Part shown: positions 6,718 through 15,818 of the stretch, piece after piece
Layout of the letters: every line of letters begins with the position of its first letter
How positions within the stretch are numbered: position 1 is the first letter of the stretch
Source of the DNA: Candidatus Babelota bacterium
Lineage (GTDB): Bacteria > Babelota > Babeliae > Babelales > RVW-14
Length of the DNA: 35,681 nt
Direction: 5' to 3'
Assembly (NCBI GenBank): GCA_013289515.1
Contig: JABCZU010000016.1
Location: 1-35,681 of the forward strand
Notes under the pieces: model-generated
The model's input: the letters and a program-made list of their open reading frames with translations, nothing else
Database searches by the model: none
What the model was told of the DNA's origin: nothing
Position numbers and translations under genes: made by a program

Positions 6718-8877
6718 ATGAAATTCACACGTCTATCTATATTAAGCTTGGTATGCCTAGTGTTTGGGCACCAGCTTAGTGGCAGCACAACCGTGGCAAC
6801 ACCAGTTGCACACCCAGCGCTACCGGCTCATACCGTTGCGGTAAAGCCAATTGTTCATGCCCCTGTGGGAACGCCATCGCCTTACATTACGGCTAGTCTG
6901 CAAAAAAAGCTGATTGAAAAGGCACAGGCGGCAAGAGCCAAGGCACTGGCAAAGGTCAACAAGACACACAAGATAATATCACCAACAGGCCAAACAAAAA
7001 GTGGTGCAACGGTGATAACAGCGCCAAAAACTGAGGCAACTACCGTAGTTGATGCAGAAGGCGCACAATTACGTTATGGTGATTATGTTCAATTAGTTTC
7101 AGGTGCTATTACGCAAACCGCATCTGGCACAACAGAAGATTGCTTGACGGGGGTTACTGACAAGGCTACTGGTACTCCTGAATTCGTCGTTGCTTCAATC
7201 ATTATTCCTGCGCCACCGGTTGAACCAGTAAGTACACCCGCAAAGGTACAGTCTCTTACAAGCTTTATGACTGCACCAACTACGCCACCAGCGCCAGCCA
7301 CATCACCACGCTCACAAACTAACTTTGATCCAACTTGGTTTCGCTTTTGTGGTGCATGTACCTTACAAGCTGATGGAACAACATTAGTTGCTGCTAATAA
7401 TGATGGCACTCCTATAAAAAGTAACAGTATTGTTTCCTTGCGTTCAGTAGCTACAGGACACTATCTAAGCGTGCCTATGACGGTGAACGGAACAACGCAT
7501 GAAGTTGTAAACTTTGTCTTGGCCGTTGTCAGCCAAACAACCGAAGCCACGGCAAGTACAACTACTGCTAGCAAACACTATGCTCAGACTAAATATACAA
7601 TTACCTTACAAGCATCTGCAACACAAAGTGCAGCTACTAGTACTGCAGCAGGTACCAGTACCGCAACAACAGCTGCAACAGGTACCAGTACCGCAAGCAC
7701 TAGTGCTACTGCACCCGCAGTTGTAACACTTCCAACAAGCTATTTATCCGCTACGGGCAGTACGCTTATCTTCGCTACAACACCTGCAGATTGGATGATT
7801 GATGCGATGAAGCCATACGGTTCAACCGGGGAAGATAGTGCAGCATCACTGGCACAAGACATGTTAAAAGCCGAGATACCATCAGCAGTGTCAACGACGG
7901 CAGCGCCAACAACGGTGTCAAAGCTTGTAGCGCTTGGCTCAGCTATTCCACTGGCTACAGCGCCAATAGCAATGGCTTTTGCGCCAAACAGTATGTATGC
8001 AGTAGTAGGAAATACAAATACTATTCAAGCTTATTTACTTAAGGGCAGCACATTTTCAGCAGTTGGGAGTGCAACACTTTCTGGAGTTCTTGCTGGTGCC
8101 AATAGCATACAAATAAGCGCTGATAATCATATAATTGTTGGTACGCAGGATGGCAATATAGCCCTGTACACAATCAATATGGCTGGTGTGTTGACCAAAG
8201 TTGCTAGCACACCATCAGGTGCCGCAGGTTCTAATTATGCTATTGCAATACCGCCTATAGGCGATTATTTTGTCGCTGGCAACTATAATGATGGCCAGAT
8301 TAGATACTATTCATACACTGTTAGCCCCGCTACTACCACTACCGCTGCGGTTACCACAATTTCTTCGCTGCTAGGCAGTGGTGGATCACTAGGACAACCA
8401 GCCAGCATTAGCTGGTCGTCATCGCATAATATGATTTTTACGTATAGCAATAGTGGCTCTATGTGGACCTCATTAGTTAATGGCCGTACAATAACATTGA
8501 ATCCATCAACAATGGCAATAACAATGCCATCAGGCATAAGCACTATTAGAGACGTTGCCTTTTCGCCGAATGGTAGCTATTTAGCATTAGCTGGCACAAG
8601 CAACGTAGGCTTGCTGAATTGTCCTAATGCATCATCAATGATACCAGCAGGCGGTGTTTTTCCAACGAGCGGAAACACATGCATAGCATGGTCGCCGGAT
8701 AGTAAGTATCTGGCCATAACAACGCCTAGCCAATTGGAAATCTGTACAGCAGCTACCACTGGCCTAACAGTACTTACTCAAACATCAGGCATTTCTAATC
8801 CGATCGCGGTTGGATGGGCTGGTCATATAATTGCAGTTGCTAACAGCAATAGCTTATCATTCTTCCAAGTTGAATAA
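6718..8877 (+). CDS. Exported beta-trefoil-like / beta-propeller protein (paralog A)
   Basis: A 719-residue protein with a signal peptide (MKFTRLSILSLVCLVFGHQLSGS). Next is a Pro/Ala/Thr-rich spacer containing SPYITASLQKKLIEKAQAARA. Residues about 100-370 include NSIVSLRSVATGHYLSVPM and SYLSATGSTLIFATTPADWMIDAM, a pattern that recalls beta-trefoil (fascin/ricin-like) repeats, interrupted by an Ala/Thr/Ser-rich insert. Residues about 390-719 form a WD40/lactonase-like beta-propeller with repeats such as DVAFSPNGSYLALAGT and CIAWSPDSKYLAITTPSQL. The family and ligand are unknown; a surface or host-contact role is inference. AGGAGGG lies 8 bases before the ATG. A close paralog lies at 13298, and a strong terminator follows at 8936. 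Confidence 0.8.
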   Translation: MKFTRLSILSLVCLVFGHQLSGSTTVATPVAHPALPAHTVAVKPIVHAPVGTPSPYITASLQKKLIEKAQAARAKALAKVNKTHKIISPTGQTKSGATVITAPKTEATTVVDAEGAQLRYGDYVQLVSGAITQTASGTTEDCLTGVTDKATGTPEFVVASIIIPAPPVEPVSTPAKVQSLTSFMTAPTTPPAPATSPRSQTNFDPTWFRFCGACTLQADGTTLVAANNDGTPIKSNSIVSLRSVATGHYLSVPMTVNGTTHEVVNFVLAVVSQTTEATASTTTASKHYAQTKYTITLQASATQSAATSTAAGTSTATTAATGTSTASTSATAPAVVTLPTSYLSATGSTLIFATTPADWMIDAMKPYGSTGEDSAASLAQDMLKAEIPSAVSTTAAPTTVSKLVALGSAIPLATAPIAMAFAPNSMYAVVGNTNTIQAYLLKGSTFSAVGSATLSGVLAGANSIQISADNHIIVGTQDGNIALYTINMAGVLTKVASTPSGAAGSNYAIAIPPIGDYFVAGNYNDGQIRYYSYTVSPATTTTAAVTTISSLLGSGGSLGQPASISWSSSHNMIFTYSNSGSMWTSLVNGRTITLNPSTMAITMPSGISTIRDVAFSPNGSYLALAGTSNVGLLNCPNASSMIPAGGVFPTSGNTCIAWSPDSKYLAITTPSQLEICTAATTGLTVLTQTSGISNPIAVGWAGHIIAVANSNSLSFFQVE

Positions 8878-8935
8878 GCTAGAAACGCTGCAGTTGTTCA
8901 GATAATGGTGCCGTAACTAAGCACCACAACTATGA

Positions 8936-8976
8936 AAGACCGGGGTCGTACACATAACGACCCCGGTCTTCTTTTT
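8936..8976 (+). terminator. Rho-independent terminator after paralog A
   Basis: A perfect 14-bp stem AAGACCGGGGTCGT (8936-8949) pairs with 8957-8970 across a 7-base loop, followed by CTTTTT. A smaller GGTGC...GCACC hairpin precedes it. Confidence 0.88.
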
Positions 8977-9084
8977 GCAAAAAACTATCTTTACTTATTG
9001 CCAATTTGATATTGTTGACCTAAAGGAGCATGATCCTGAGTACATGTGATTGTATGGTTCAGCAAAATAAAGAGGGCATAAGGA

Positions 9085-12000
9085 ATGAAGAATTTTGGAG
9101 TGCGAAAGCTTATTTGGTCCAGATTTATATTGAGTGTTGTCTTATGTCTGCTTGCGCATGTTGATCAGGTATCAGCGGCTTTTCCTACGTTTACTTCGTC
9201 GACTGGTGCAGCGAGCCAAGGAACGAGCGACGGAAGTGCCAGCAACCCAACACTTACTAATTTTATGAATACACTCAATGATGATACTAATCCCAATGAT
9301 TCAACATACAATACTGCATATCTTCAAGCATTTAGTAAGGCTGCCCTTGCCCAGTATAAGGCGCAGCCTTCTAATCCCTTGGCTATAGCAATAGGGCTAG
9401 CGGATGGCCTTATTGACGGCATAGCAGCAGCAGATGCTGGTGATAGTAGCGCACCAAATATCGGTCCGAGCTATCAAGCTACATTCCAAAGTACATACCC
9501 TCAAGGTTTTCCAAGCTATATCTCCTCGTATGGGACTGGTACTTCCAATGGCTACAATGGCGCAATAAATGCTTTAATACCGATGGCTGCCGCAGCAGGG
9601 ACCACTGATGGAACAAATGATGGACAAGCAGCTGGAACAGCAGCAACTGGGACAACGGCTATAACAGTAATTACGACAGGTCCGGCATCAGCTACAAAAC
9701 CGCCAGCAAAGATGCCATCAACCTATACAGGTACACAGCCGTCAGCCTATGTCACCAGTTATAATGTAGCCTATATCATTGCCTACAACTTGGTCGTGGC
9801 AGCAAACAAGGGGGCAAATGATGCTACAACACCAACAAAACAGATGACGGCAATAACAGCAGCACCTCAGACATTAAAAATGCCAACAACAACACCGGCA
9901 TACACATCAGCTCAGACATCTGCCTTCCAGACTGCCTATGTGAATGCGTTCAATGCCGTGGCGTCCAAAAATGCCTCAAATGCAACAGCTGCGACCAATG
10001 CCACCAATGCAGGTAAGCAGGGCACCACTGATGGAACAAAGGCTGGAACAGGAACAACACCCATAGCCGCATTTCCGAAGGCAGCTACGGTACCATTGCC
10101 ATACAATACGACGACACTGGCGCCTATCTACCAGGCAGCTTATGTCATTGCCTACAACGTAGTGGTTGCTGGAAATATGGGAACGGCTGATGCTACAACA
10201 TCAGGACAGACTACGCCAACATCAGCAGCCAAGGCGCCACAGCCGCCAACAACATCACCGGCATACACATCGGCTCAGACAACGGCCTTCCAGGCTGCCT
10301 ATGTGAATGCGTTCAATGGCGTAGCGTCAACAAATGCGACAAAGGCAACAGCTGCAACCAATGCAGCCAATGCAAGTACTCAGGGCACCACTGATGGAAA
10401 GAATGCTGGAACAGGCACAACACCAATAGCCGCATTTCCAAAGACAGTTACGGTACCATCACCATATAATACAACGACACTGGCACCTATCTACCAGGCG
10501 GCCTATGTTATTGCCTATAACTTAGTCGTCGCTGGAAATATGGGAACGGCTGATGCTACAAAATCAGGACAGACTACGCCAACATCAGCAGCCAAGGCGC
10601 CACAACCGCCAGTAACATCACCGGTATATACGATGGCTCAGACAACTGCCTTCCAGGCAGCCTATGTGAATGCGTTCAATGCCGTGGCCTCAACAAATGC
10701 TACCAATGCAAATAAGGCGGCAAGTGCCGCCAGTGCTGCTGCCGCGGCCGCCGCTGCTGCTGCTACGACAACAGCAAACAACAATGCAGCCGCTGGTAGT
10801 CAGGGAGGAATTGATGGCAAAGCTGATGGACCAGGAGCGGCTGGAACAACCACAACACAAATTCCAACAGGTTCGACGCCCTTTACTCCTTCAAAACCAC
10901 CGGCTAAGATGTCGTCTACGTACACCAATGCGCAGCAGTCAGCGTATCTAGGTACTTACAATCCAGCCTATATAACTGCCTACAATGGCGTGGCCTCAAC
11001 AAATGCTACCAATGCAAATAAGGCGGCAAGTGCCGCCAGTGCTGCTGCAGCTGCCGCCGCCGCTGCTACGACGGCCAGCAACAATACAGCTGCTGGTAAT
11101 CAGGGAGGAATTGATGGCAAAGCTGATGGACCAGGGGCTGCTGGAACAACGGCTACAACGCCTATTGCTGTAGGTTCGACACCGTTTACAATTACAAACC
11201 CTCCGGCAAAGATGTCGTCAACCTACACAAGTGCGCAGAAGACAGCGTATCTAGGTACGTACAATCCAAACTACATAACTACCTACAATGGCGTGGCCTC
11301 AACTAATGCCACTAATGCGGCCAGTACGGCAAGTGCTGCTGCAGCAGCTGCCGCCGCTGCTATGACGGCCAGCAACAATACAGCTGCTGGTAATCAGGGA
11401 GGAATTGATGGCAAAGCTGATGGACCAGGGGCTGCTGGAACAACGGCTACAACGCCTATTGCTGTAGGTTCGACACCGTTTACAATTACAAACCCTCCGG
11501 CAAAGATGTCGTCAACCTACACAAGTGCGCAGAAGACAGCGTATCTAGGTACGTACAATCCAAACTACATAACTACCTACAATGGCGTGGCCTCAACTAA
11601 TGCCACTAATGCGGCCAGTACGGCAAGTGCTGCTGCAGCAGCTGCCGCCGCTGCTATGACGGCCAGCAACAATACAGCTGCTGGTAATCAGGGAGGAATT
11701 GATGGCAAAGCTGATGGACCAGGGGCTGCTGGAACAACGGCTACAACGCCTATTGCTGTAGGTTCGACACCGTTTACAATTACAAACCCTCCGGCAAAGA
11801 TGTCGTCTACCTACACCAATGCGCAGCAGACAGCGTATCTAGCCACTTACAATCCAGCCTACATAACTGCCTACAATAGCGTGGCGGCAACCAATGCCTC
11901 AAATGCTGCCGCTGCTGCAACCAAGCTACCAACAGTTCAACTGAATATACCGTCAGGATTTAATGAAGATGGTGCTGGCGCTGCAAACGTAGCAGTCGGT

Positions 12001-13182
12001 TCTGTAAATGGGCAACCACGGGCATTTATGGTTAATAATAACTTTGGTTTAAATTTTTATAATGCGGGAAGTACGTCTGCCCAACCGTGGACACCTGTCA
12101 CCGTCACCTGCACAGATGGCACCACTAAAGGAGGAATCCTGAGTGTATCGATTGCAAGCGATGGAACCATCTGCGCAATTGCCAATGATTGGCACATCTA
12201 TCGTTATAATGTGGCCAAGAAAGTCTGGAGCGCGCTGCAGGCAACGAATGCGTCTGGCATCCTCTTTGAAAAGATAATCGTTGGCAGTGCAAACAACATG
12301 TGGGCAATCGAGGCACTGGCCAGCGATTTGTATCAGTTGGTTAATACGACCAATGCCACGACAAAAATGCCAACGGCTACATGGGTTAAGCGCTCTGCTA
12401 GCTGTACGGATATTGGAGTGGGCGCTGATGGCACAATACTGACTATAAATGCAAATAACCAGGTCTATAGGCTTGTTCCTGCGACTAAAACGGCGCAGGC
12501 AAGCTGGATAGCTGAAACAATAGACAAAACACTTACTGGAGTGGCGCTGAGAGCTCCTGGCAATTGCTTGAGCCTAACAGCTATTGCGGTTGCAGATAAA
12601 AATCATATGTGCGGTATAGGTAATGGTGGTACTATTTGGAGCTTTAATGCCGGTACGCAAAAATGGCAACCGTTGCTTGGTGCCAACAATGCCAATACCG
12701 TCGGTTTTGAAGCTGCTGTCATTGACAGTACCGGGAATATGTTCGTTATCGATTATAAGGGCGATATATATAGTAATATAGCGACCCTACTTCGCCAAGG
12801 CTTCGAAGGGCAAGCTCAGGCGGCAGTTACTACAGCGGCAACAGGACAGACTACGTCAACAACGCCAACATCATCAACACCCGCAACAGCAATACCACTG
12901 GCACAAGCGGGCAGCAAAGCAGCCCTACTTCGCCAAGGCTCCGAAGGGCAAGCAGTATTGCCAACGGCACGTGCCGCGGCGCAACAGGCCAATAAGACTG
13001 GCATCATTAGCCATTCTAACGCACGGGATGCACAGCAACAGGTATTATATATGAAACATAAACTACAGCAAAAAGCGTACAAAGCAGGTGCATTGGCTGC
13101 CAAAACAGGGCCTAAGCCGGTGGCACAGCAACAGGCAACAGGGGCAGTATCTGTCCAACAAAAGATGGCAAAGAAGCCTTGA
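9085..13182 (+). CDS. Giant exported repeat protein with C-terminal tectonin-like propeller
   Basis: This 1365-residue protein has a signal peptide (MKNFGVRKLIWSRFILSVVLCLLAHVDQVSAA, cut near residue 32). Residues about 40-272 hold degenerate repeats. Residues 273-572 hold units of 120 residues containing YTSAQTTAFQAAYVNAFN and TLAPIYQAAYVIAYN. Residues 573-935 hold units of 98-100 residues containing QGGIDGKADGPGAAGTT and AYLGTYNP, each with a poly-Ala tract. Residues about 970-1233 contain IGVGADGTILTINANNQVYRL-type repeats that resemble a tectonin beta-propeller. Two palindromic-repeat peptides (LLRQGFEGQA and LLRQGSEGQA) follow at about 1234 and 1280, then a Lys/Gln/Ala-rich tail. GAGG lies 9 bases upstream of the ATG. 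It is flanked by two paralogous exported genes. An adhesin or surface-layer role is plausible but unproven. Confidence 0.8.
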   Translation: MKNFGVRKLIWSRFILSVVLCLLAHVDQVSAAFPTFTSSTGAASQGTSDGSASNPTLTNFMNTLNDDTNPNDSTYNTAYLQAFSKAALAQYKAQPSNPLAIAIGLADGLIDGIAAADAGDSSAPNIGPSYQATFQSTYPQGFPSYISSYGTGTSNGYNGAINALIPMAAAAGTTDGTNDGQAAGTAATGTTAITVITTGPASATKPPAKMPSTYTGTQPSAYVTSYNVAYIIAYNLVVAANKGANDATTPTKQMTAITAAPQTLKMPTTTPAYTSAQTSAFQTAYVNAFNAVASKNASNATAATNATNAGKQGTTDGTKAGTGTTPIAAFPKAATVPLPYNTTTLAPIYQAAYVIAYNVVVAGNMGTADATTSGQTTPTSAAKAPQPPTTSPAYTSAQTTAFQAAYVNAFNGVASTNATKATAATNAANASTQGTTDGKNAGTGTTPIAAFPKTVTVPSPYNTTTLAPIYQAAYVIAYNLVVAGNMGTADATKSGQTTPTSAAKAPQPPVTSPVYTMAQTTAFQAAYVNAFNAVASTNATNANKAASAASAAAAAAAAAATTTANNNAAAGSQGGIDGKADGPGAAGTTTTQIPTGSTPFTPSKPPAKMSSTYTNAQQSAYLGTYNPAYITAYNGVASTNATNANKAASAASAAAAAAAAATTASNNTAAGNQGGIDGKADGPGAAGTTATTPIAVGSTPFTITNPPAKMSSTYTSAQKTAYLGTYNPNYITTYNGVASTNATNAASTASAAAAAAAAAMTASNNTAAGNQGGIDGKADGPGAAGTTATTPIAVGSTPFTITNPPAKMSSTYTSAQKTAYLGTYNPNYITTYNGVASTNATNAASTASAAAAAAAAAMTASNNTAAGNQGGIDGKADGPGAAGTTATTPIAVGSTPFTITNPPAKMSSTYTNAQQTAYLATYNPAYITAYNSVAATNASNAAAAATKLPTVQLNIPSGFNEDGAGAANVAVGSVNGQPRAFMVNNNFGLNFYNAGSTSAQPWTPVTVTCTDGTTKGGILSVSIASDGTICAIANDWHIYRYNVAKKVWSALQATNASGILFEKIIVGSANNMWAIEALASDLYQLVNTTNATTKMPTATWVKRSASCTDIGVGADGTILTINANNQVYRLVPATKTAQASWIAETIDKTLTGVALRAPGNCLSLTAIAVADKNHMCGIGNGGTIWSFNAGTQKWQPLLGANNANTVGFEAAVIDSTGNMFVIDYKGDIYSNIATLLRQGFEGQAQAAVTTAATGQTTSTTPTSSTPATAIPLAQAGSKAALLRQGSEGQAVLPTARAAAQQANKTGIISHSNARDAQQQVLYMKHKLQQKAYKAGALAAKTGPKPVAQQQATGAVSVQQKMAKKP
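9901..10800 (+). repeat. 360-bp coding tandem repeats
   Basis: Copies start at about 9901, 10261 and 10621, 360 bases apart (120 codons), and diverge by scattered substitutions. They encode the first repeat type of the 1365-residue exported protein. The third copy switches into the shorter 98-100 codon type. Confidence 0.75.
10801..11886 (+). repeat. 294-300-bp coding tandem repeats with perfect copies
   Basis: CAGGGAGGAATTGATGGCAA begins at 10801, 11101, 11395 and 11689, at spacings of 300, 294 and 294 bases. By eye 11101-11394 and 11395-11688 are identical, and identity continues to about 11805 in the next copy. The unit length is a multiple of three, so copy-number change keeps the frame. 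Confidence 0.85.
12785..12814. repeat. Palindromic repeat in coding sequence, copy 1
   Basis: CCCTACTTCGCCAAGGCTTC continues with GAAGGGCAAG. CCCT-ACTTCG and CGAAGGG give dyad symmetry. It encodes LLRQGFEGQA, unlike the surrounding protein in composition. Confidence 0.65.
12923..12952. repeat. Palindromic repeat in coding sequence, copy 2
   Basis: Same 30-base element as 12785-12814 with one visible base difference (CTCCG for CTTCG), in the same frame, 138 bases downstream. It encodes LLRQGSEGQA. Confidence 0.65.
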
Positions 13183-13214
13183 ATGGGCACAATATAAAAA
13201 ATAGTTAAAAATTA

Positions 13215-13244
13215 TTTACAATTTGAATCTTAATTTATTATGAT
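13215..13244 (+). promoter_or_regulatory. Sigma-70-type promoter of the second exported propeller gene
   Basis: TTTACA (13215-13220), an 18-bp spacer and TATGAT (13239-13244), then AGGGTTAGGTAA. The arrangement matches the promoter at 6635-6664 before the paralogous gene. Confidence 0.6.
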
Positions 13245-13297
13245 AGGGTTAGGTAATATTTTTTATGTATAATCTCATTAGTGAGGAGGGTTTCGTA

Positions 13298-15409
13298 ATG
13301 AAATTCACACGTCTATCTATAGCCACTCTGGTATGCCTAGTGTTTGGGCATCAGCTTAGTGGCAGCACAACCGTGGCAACACCAGTTGCACATCCAGCAG
13401 TCGTACAGCCGGCTGTAAAACCAGTTGAACACCCAGCACTACCAGTCCACGCCGTGGCGGCTAAGAGTCCTACTGTGATGGCGACATCGCCTTATATTAC
13501 GGCTAGTCAGCAAAGACAGCTGATTGAAAAGGCACAGGCAGCAAGAGCCGTGGTGGCACATAGAGTAACACACAAAATAACCTCAAAAACAGGCAAAACC
13601 CCCAGTGGTAAAACTATTCAAACGGCACCAAAAGCTGAAGCATCTACTGTTATTGAGGCTTCAGGCGTACAATTACGTTATGGTGACTATGTCCAATTGG
13701 CAGTTCCAAGCTCAGTGACACAAAATGCATCGGGCACCACAGAAAATTGTTTGGCTGGGCTTATTGATCAAACTACCGGCAATCCTACATTTGTTGTTGC
13801 CGCAATTAAAATTCCTACGACGCCAATTACACCAACAGCCACACCTATGCAGGTACCGGTGCAGTCTCTTACAAGTCTGATGAGTGCACCAACGCCACCG
13901 ACACCAGCAGCAACCACATCACCACGTTCAGAAACTAATTTTGATCCAGTATGGTTCCGCATTTGTGGTGAATGTAAATTACAAGCAGATGGGTCATCAC
14001 TTGCTGATAATAAAGATGGTCATGTTGTAGAAAGTGATGGCATCGTCTCCTTGCGTTCAGTAGGTACAGGCGCATACCTAGGTTTGCCTACGACAGTTAG
14101 CGGAGCAACGCAAGAAATTGTTAACTTTGTTTTGGCTGTTGTCAGTCAAACAGCCGCAACCACAACAGTAGGTACAGCTACTACTAGTAAGCACTATGCT
14201 CAGACTAAATACACAATCACCTTACAAGCATCTGCAACGCCAACAGCCACCAGTGCTGCAACCGCAACGTTATCAAAGCTTTATTTATCCGCTACTGGCG
14301 GTGCGCTTAGCCTAGCTACGACACCTGCAACCTGGATGATTGATGCGATGAAGCCATTCGGTTCAACCGGTGAAGAGGCATTGTCACAAGCCATGGCATC
14401 AGCCGGTGCACCACCAGCGATGCCAACAACGGTGTCAAAAGTAGTAGCACTTGGTTCAGCGATTTCGCTGACTACAGCGCCAACAGCAATGGCTATTGCG
14501 CCAAATGGTAAGTATGTAGTAACAGGGACTGGAAGCAGCCTTCAAGTGTATACGCTCAACGGCAGCACATTTGCAGCAGCAGGCAGCGCAACAACGCTTT
14601 CTGGTGCAGTTGCTGGTGCCAACAGCCTACAATTGACAGCTGATAGTAAGTACGCAGTTGTTGCTACACAAGATGGCAATATAACGATGTATGCAGTCAG
14701 CAGTGCTGGTGCATTAAGTAAGACTATTTCAACCCCATCAGGCGCTGCAGGTGGCAATTATGCTGTTGCAACGTCGCCAAGCGGATCCTACTTTGTTGCT
14801 GGAAACTATAATGATGGTCAGATTAGATACTATTCATATACTGCTAGCGCAATTTCTGCATTGTCAGGTAATGGTCAGTGGCAAGCAAATCCACTTGCAA
14901 TCAGTTGGTCACCAACAAATAACATGATCTTTACGTACAGCGCTAGTGGCTATATGTGGACATCTTTGGTCAATGGCAGCACAATAGCATTAAATAGTTC
15001 TGGAATAACATTGCCATCTCAAAATGCTTGGTACTCACACTATTCATGGCTTCCAGGCCTTGGTACTGTTAGAAACGTTGCCTTTTCTCCAAATGGTAGC
15101 TACCTAGCATTAGCCGGTACAACTGGTGTAGATTTGTTAAATTGCCCTAATGCATCATCAATGACAATGGCTGGCGGCGTGCTTTCTACCGGTGGAAACA
15201 CATGCATAGCATGGTCTCCGGATAGTAAGTATGTGGCCGTAACAACGCCGAGCCAATTGGAAATCTGTACAGCAGCCACAAGTGGCTTGACTGCACAAAG
15301 TTCACTTACTCAAACATCAGGCATCTCCAACCCAGTCGCGGTTGGATGGGCTGGTGGTATAATTGCAGTTGCTAATAGCAATAGCTTATCACTCTTCCAA
15401 GTTGAATAA
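13298..15409 (+). CDS. Exported beta-trefoil-like / beta-propeller protein (paralog B)
   Basis: A 703-residue paralog of the protein at 6718-8877, with nearly the same signal peptide (MKFTRLSI..LVCLVFGHQLSGSTTVATPVAHPA) and domain order. It has a Pro/Ala spacer with SPYITASQQRQLIEKAQAARA, a beta-trefoil-like region (GIVSLRSVGTGAYLGLPT, LYLSATGGALSLATTPATWMIDAM) and a C-terminal WD40/lactonase-like propeller (NVAFSPNGSYLALAGT, CIAWSPDSKYVAVTTPSQL). Differences are concentrated in the low-complexity Thr/Ala segments and in a short Trp/Tyr-rich insert of the propeller (NAWYSHYSWLPGLGT). I chose the ATG at 13298 rather than 13265 because it has GAGGAGGG upstream and matches the paralog exactly. 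A terminator follows. Function is unknown; duplication with divergence in exposed loops would suit a surface protein. Confidence 0.8.
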   Translation: MKFTRLSIATLVCLVFGHQLSGSTTVATPVAHPAVVQPAVKPVEHPALPVHAVAAKSPTVMATSPYITASQQRQLIEKAQAARAVVAHRVTHKITSKTGKTPSGKTIQTAPKAEASTVIEASGVQLRYGDYVQLAVPSSVTQNASGTTENCLAGLIDQTTGNPTFVVAAIKIPTTPITPTATPMQVPVQSLTSLMSAPTPPTPAATTSPRSETNFDPVWFRICGECKLQADGSSLADNKDGHVVESDGIVSLRSVGTGAYLGLPTTVSGATQEIVNFVLAVVSQTAATTTVGTATTSKHYAQTKYTITLQASATPTATSAATATLSKLYLSATGGALSLATTPATWMIDAMKPFGSTGEEALSQAMASAGAPPAMPTTVSKVVALGSAISLTTAPTAMAIAPNGKYVVTGTGSSLQVYTLNGSTFAAAGSATTLSGAVAGANSLQLTADSKYAVVATQDGNITMYAVSSAGALSKTISTPSGAAGGNYAVATSPSGSYFVAGNYNDGQIRYYSYTASAISALSGNGQWQANPLAISWSPTNNMIFTYSASGYMWTSLVNGSTIALNSSGITLPSQNAWYSHYSWLPGLGTVRNVAFSPNGSYLALAGTTGVDLLNCPNASSMTMAGGVLSTGGNTCIAWSPDSKYVAVTTPSQLEICTAATSGLTAQSSLTQTSGISNPVAVGWAGGIIAVANSNSLSLFQVE

Positions 15410-15464
15410 GCTAGAAACACTGCAGTTACTCTGATAACGGTGCTTGCATAAGTGCCACAAATAC

Positions 15465-15503
15465 AAGAGCCCTGGGTTGTTTATAATGACCCAGGGCTCT
15501 TTT
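15465..15503 (+). terminator. Rho-independent terminator after paralog B
   Basis: A 13-bp perfect stem AAGAGCCCTGGGT (15465-15477) pairs with 15489-15501 across an 11-base loop, followed by a short T run. It occupies the same relative position as the terminator of paralog A but has a different sequence. Confidence 0.85.
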
Positions 15504-15673
15504 CAAGTAAGCGCAAGAACAATTTTAAGTGCCTTATCAATTAATTTCATAGTTGCCAGATCGAGCGTGGTTATTTTTTTTGACAGCCTTGTTTTGTCAA
15601 CAGCACGAATCTGATCAAGTAAAACCTTTGCCTCCTTACCTCAGAGTTCAATTTTTACCTCGCTCTCCCAAAG
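15503..15673 (-). pseudogene. Remnant of a MazF/PemK-family toxin (C-terminal part)
   Basis: Read on the minus strand, 15503-15640 encodes 45 residues ending at a TGA at 15503. They include AKVLLDQIRAVDKTRL and then SKKITTLDLATMKLIDKALK. This closely matches the C-terminal half of MazF/NdoA endoribonuclease toxins, where (D/E)QIRT(I/V)DKxRL is a family hallmark. In the same frame 15644-15673 reads LWESEVKIEL, but the two parts are separated by a TGA at 15641-15643, and another stop bounds the upstream side. The N-terminal half with the catalytic Arg is absent, and no antitoxin is recognisable. It is therefore a decayed toxin gene, not an active system. Confidence 0.72.
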
Positions 15674-15785
15674 TCAGCGCAATGAGATATGCGCAGCGCT
15701 TGAGGCAAAAAAATTCGAAGATGCGATTGATCTGTTTGATCAGTACCAAGCGGATGGTGCTGCATTGGCAACACCTGCCTCGTAG
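15673..15785 (+). pseudogene. Possible C-terminal gene fragment
   Basis: One plus-strand frame encodes QRNEICAALEAKKFEDAIDL followed by FDQYQADGAALATPAS and a stop at 15783. The composition looks like a helical coding segment, but there is no start codon in frame and no full-length match that I recognise. It lies beside the MazF remnant, so it may be debris from the same rearrangement. It may also be chance. Confidence 0.3.
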
Positions 15786-15818
15786 ACCACTAAAGAATAA
15801 TTCGACAGAAAATTAATA

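Noticed and set aside
9031-9170. Short frame after AAGGAGC just before the giant gene
   Set aside because: It has a plausible ribosome site, but the frame continues into the signal-peptide region of the real gene and has no protein-like character.
10670-11173. Arg/Gln/Leu-rich frames inside the repeat region of the giant gene
   Set aside because: They are out-of-frame readings of the Ala/Thr repeat DNA and repeat only because the real gene repeats.
9085-11900. CRISPR array, considered because of the regular repeats
   Set aside because: The repeats are hundreds of bases long, coding, in frame and without unique spacers; no cas genes are present.
15553-15816. An 87-codon plus-strand frame
   Set aside because: It runs antisense across the MazF remnant and has random composition; the coding signal there is on the minus strand and in another plus frame.
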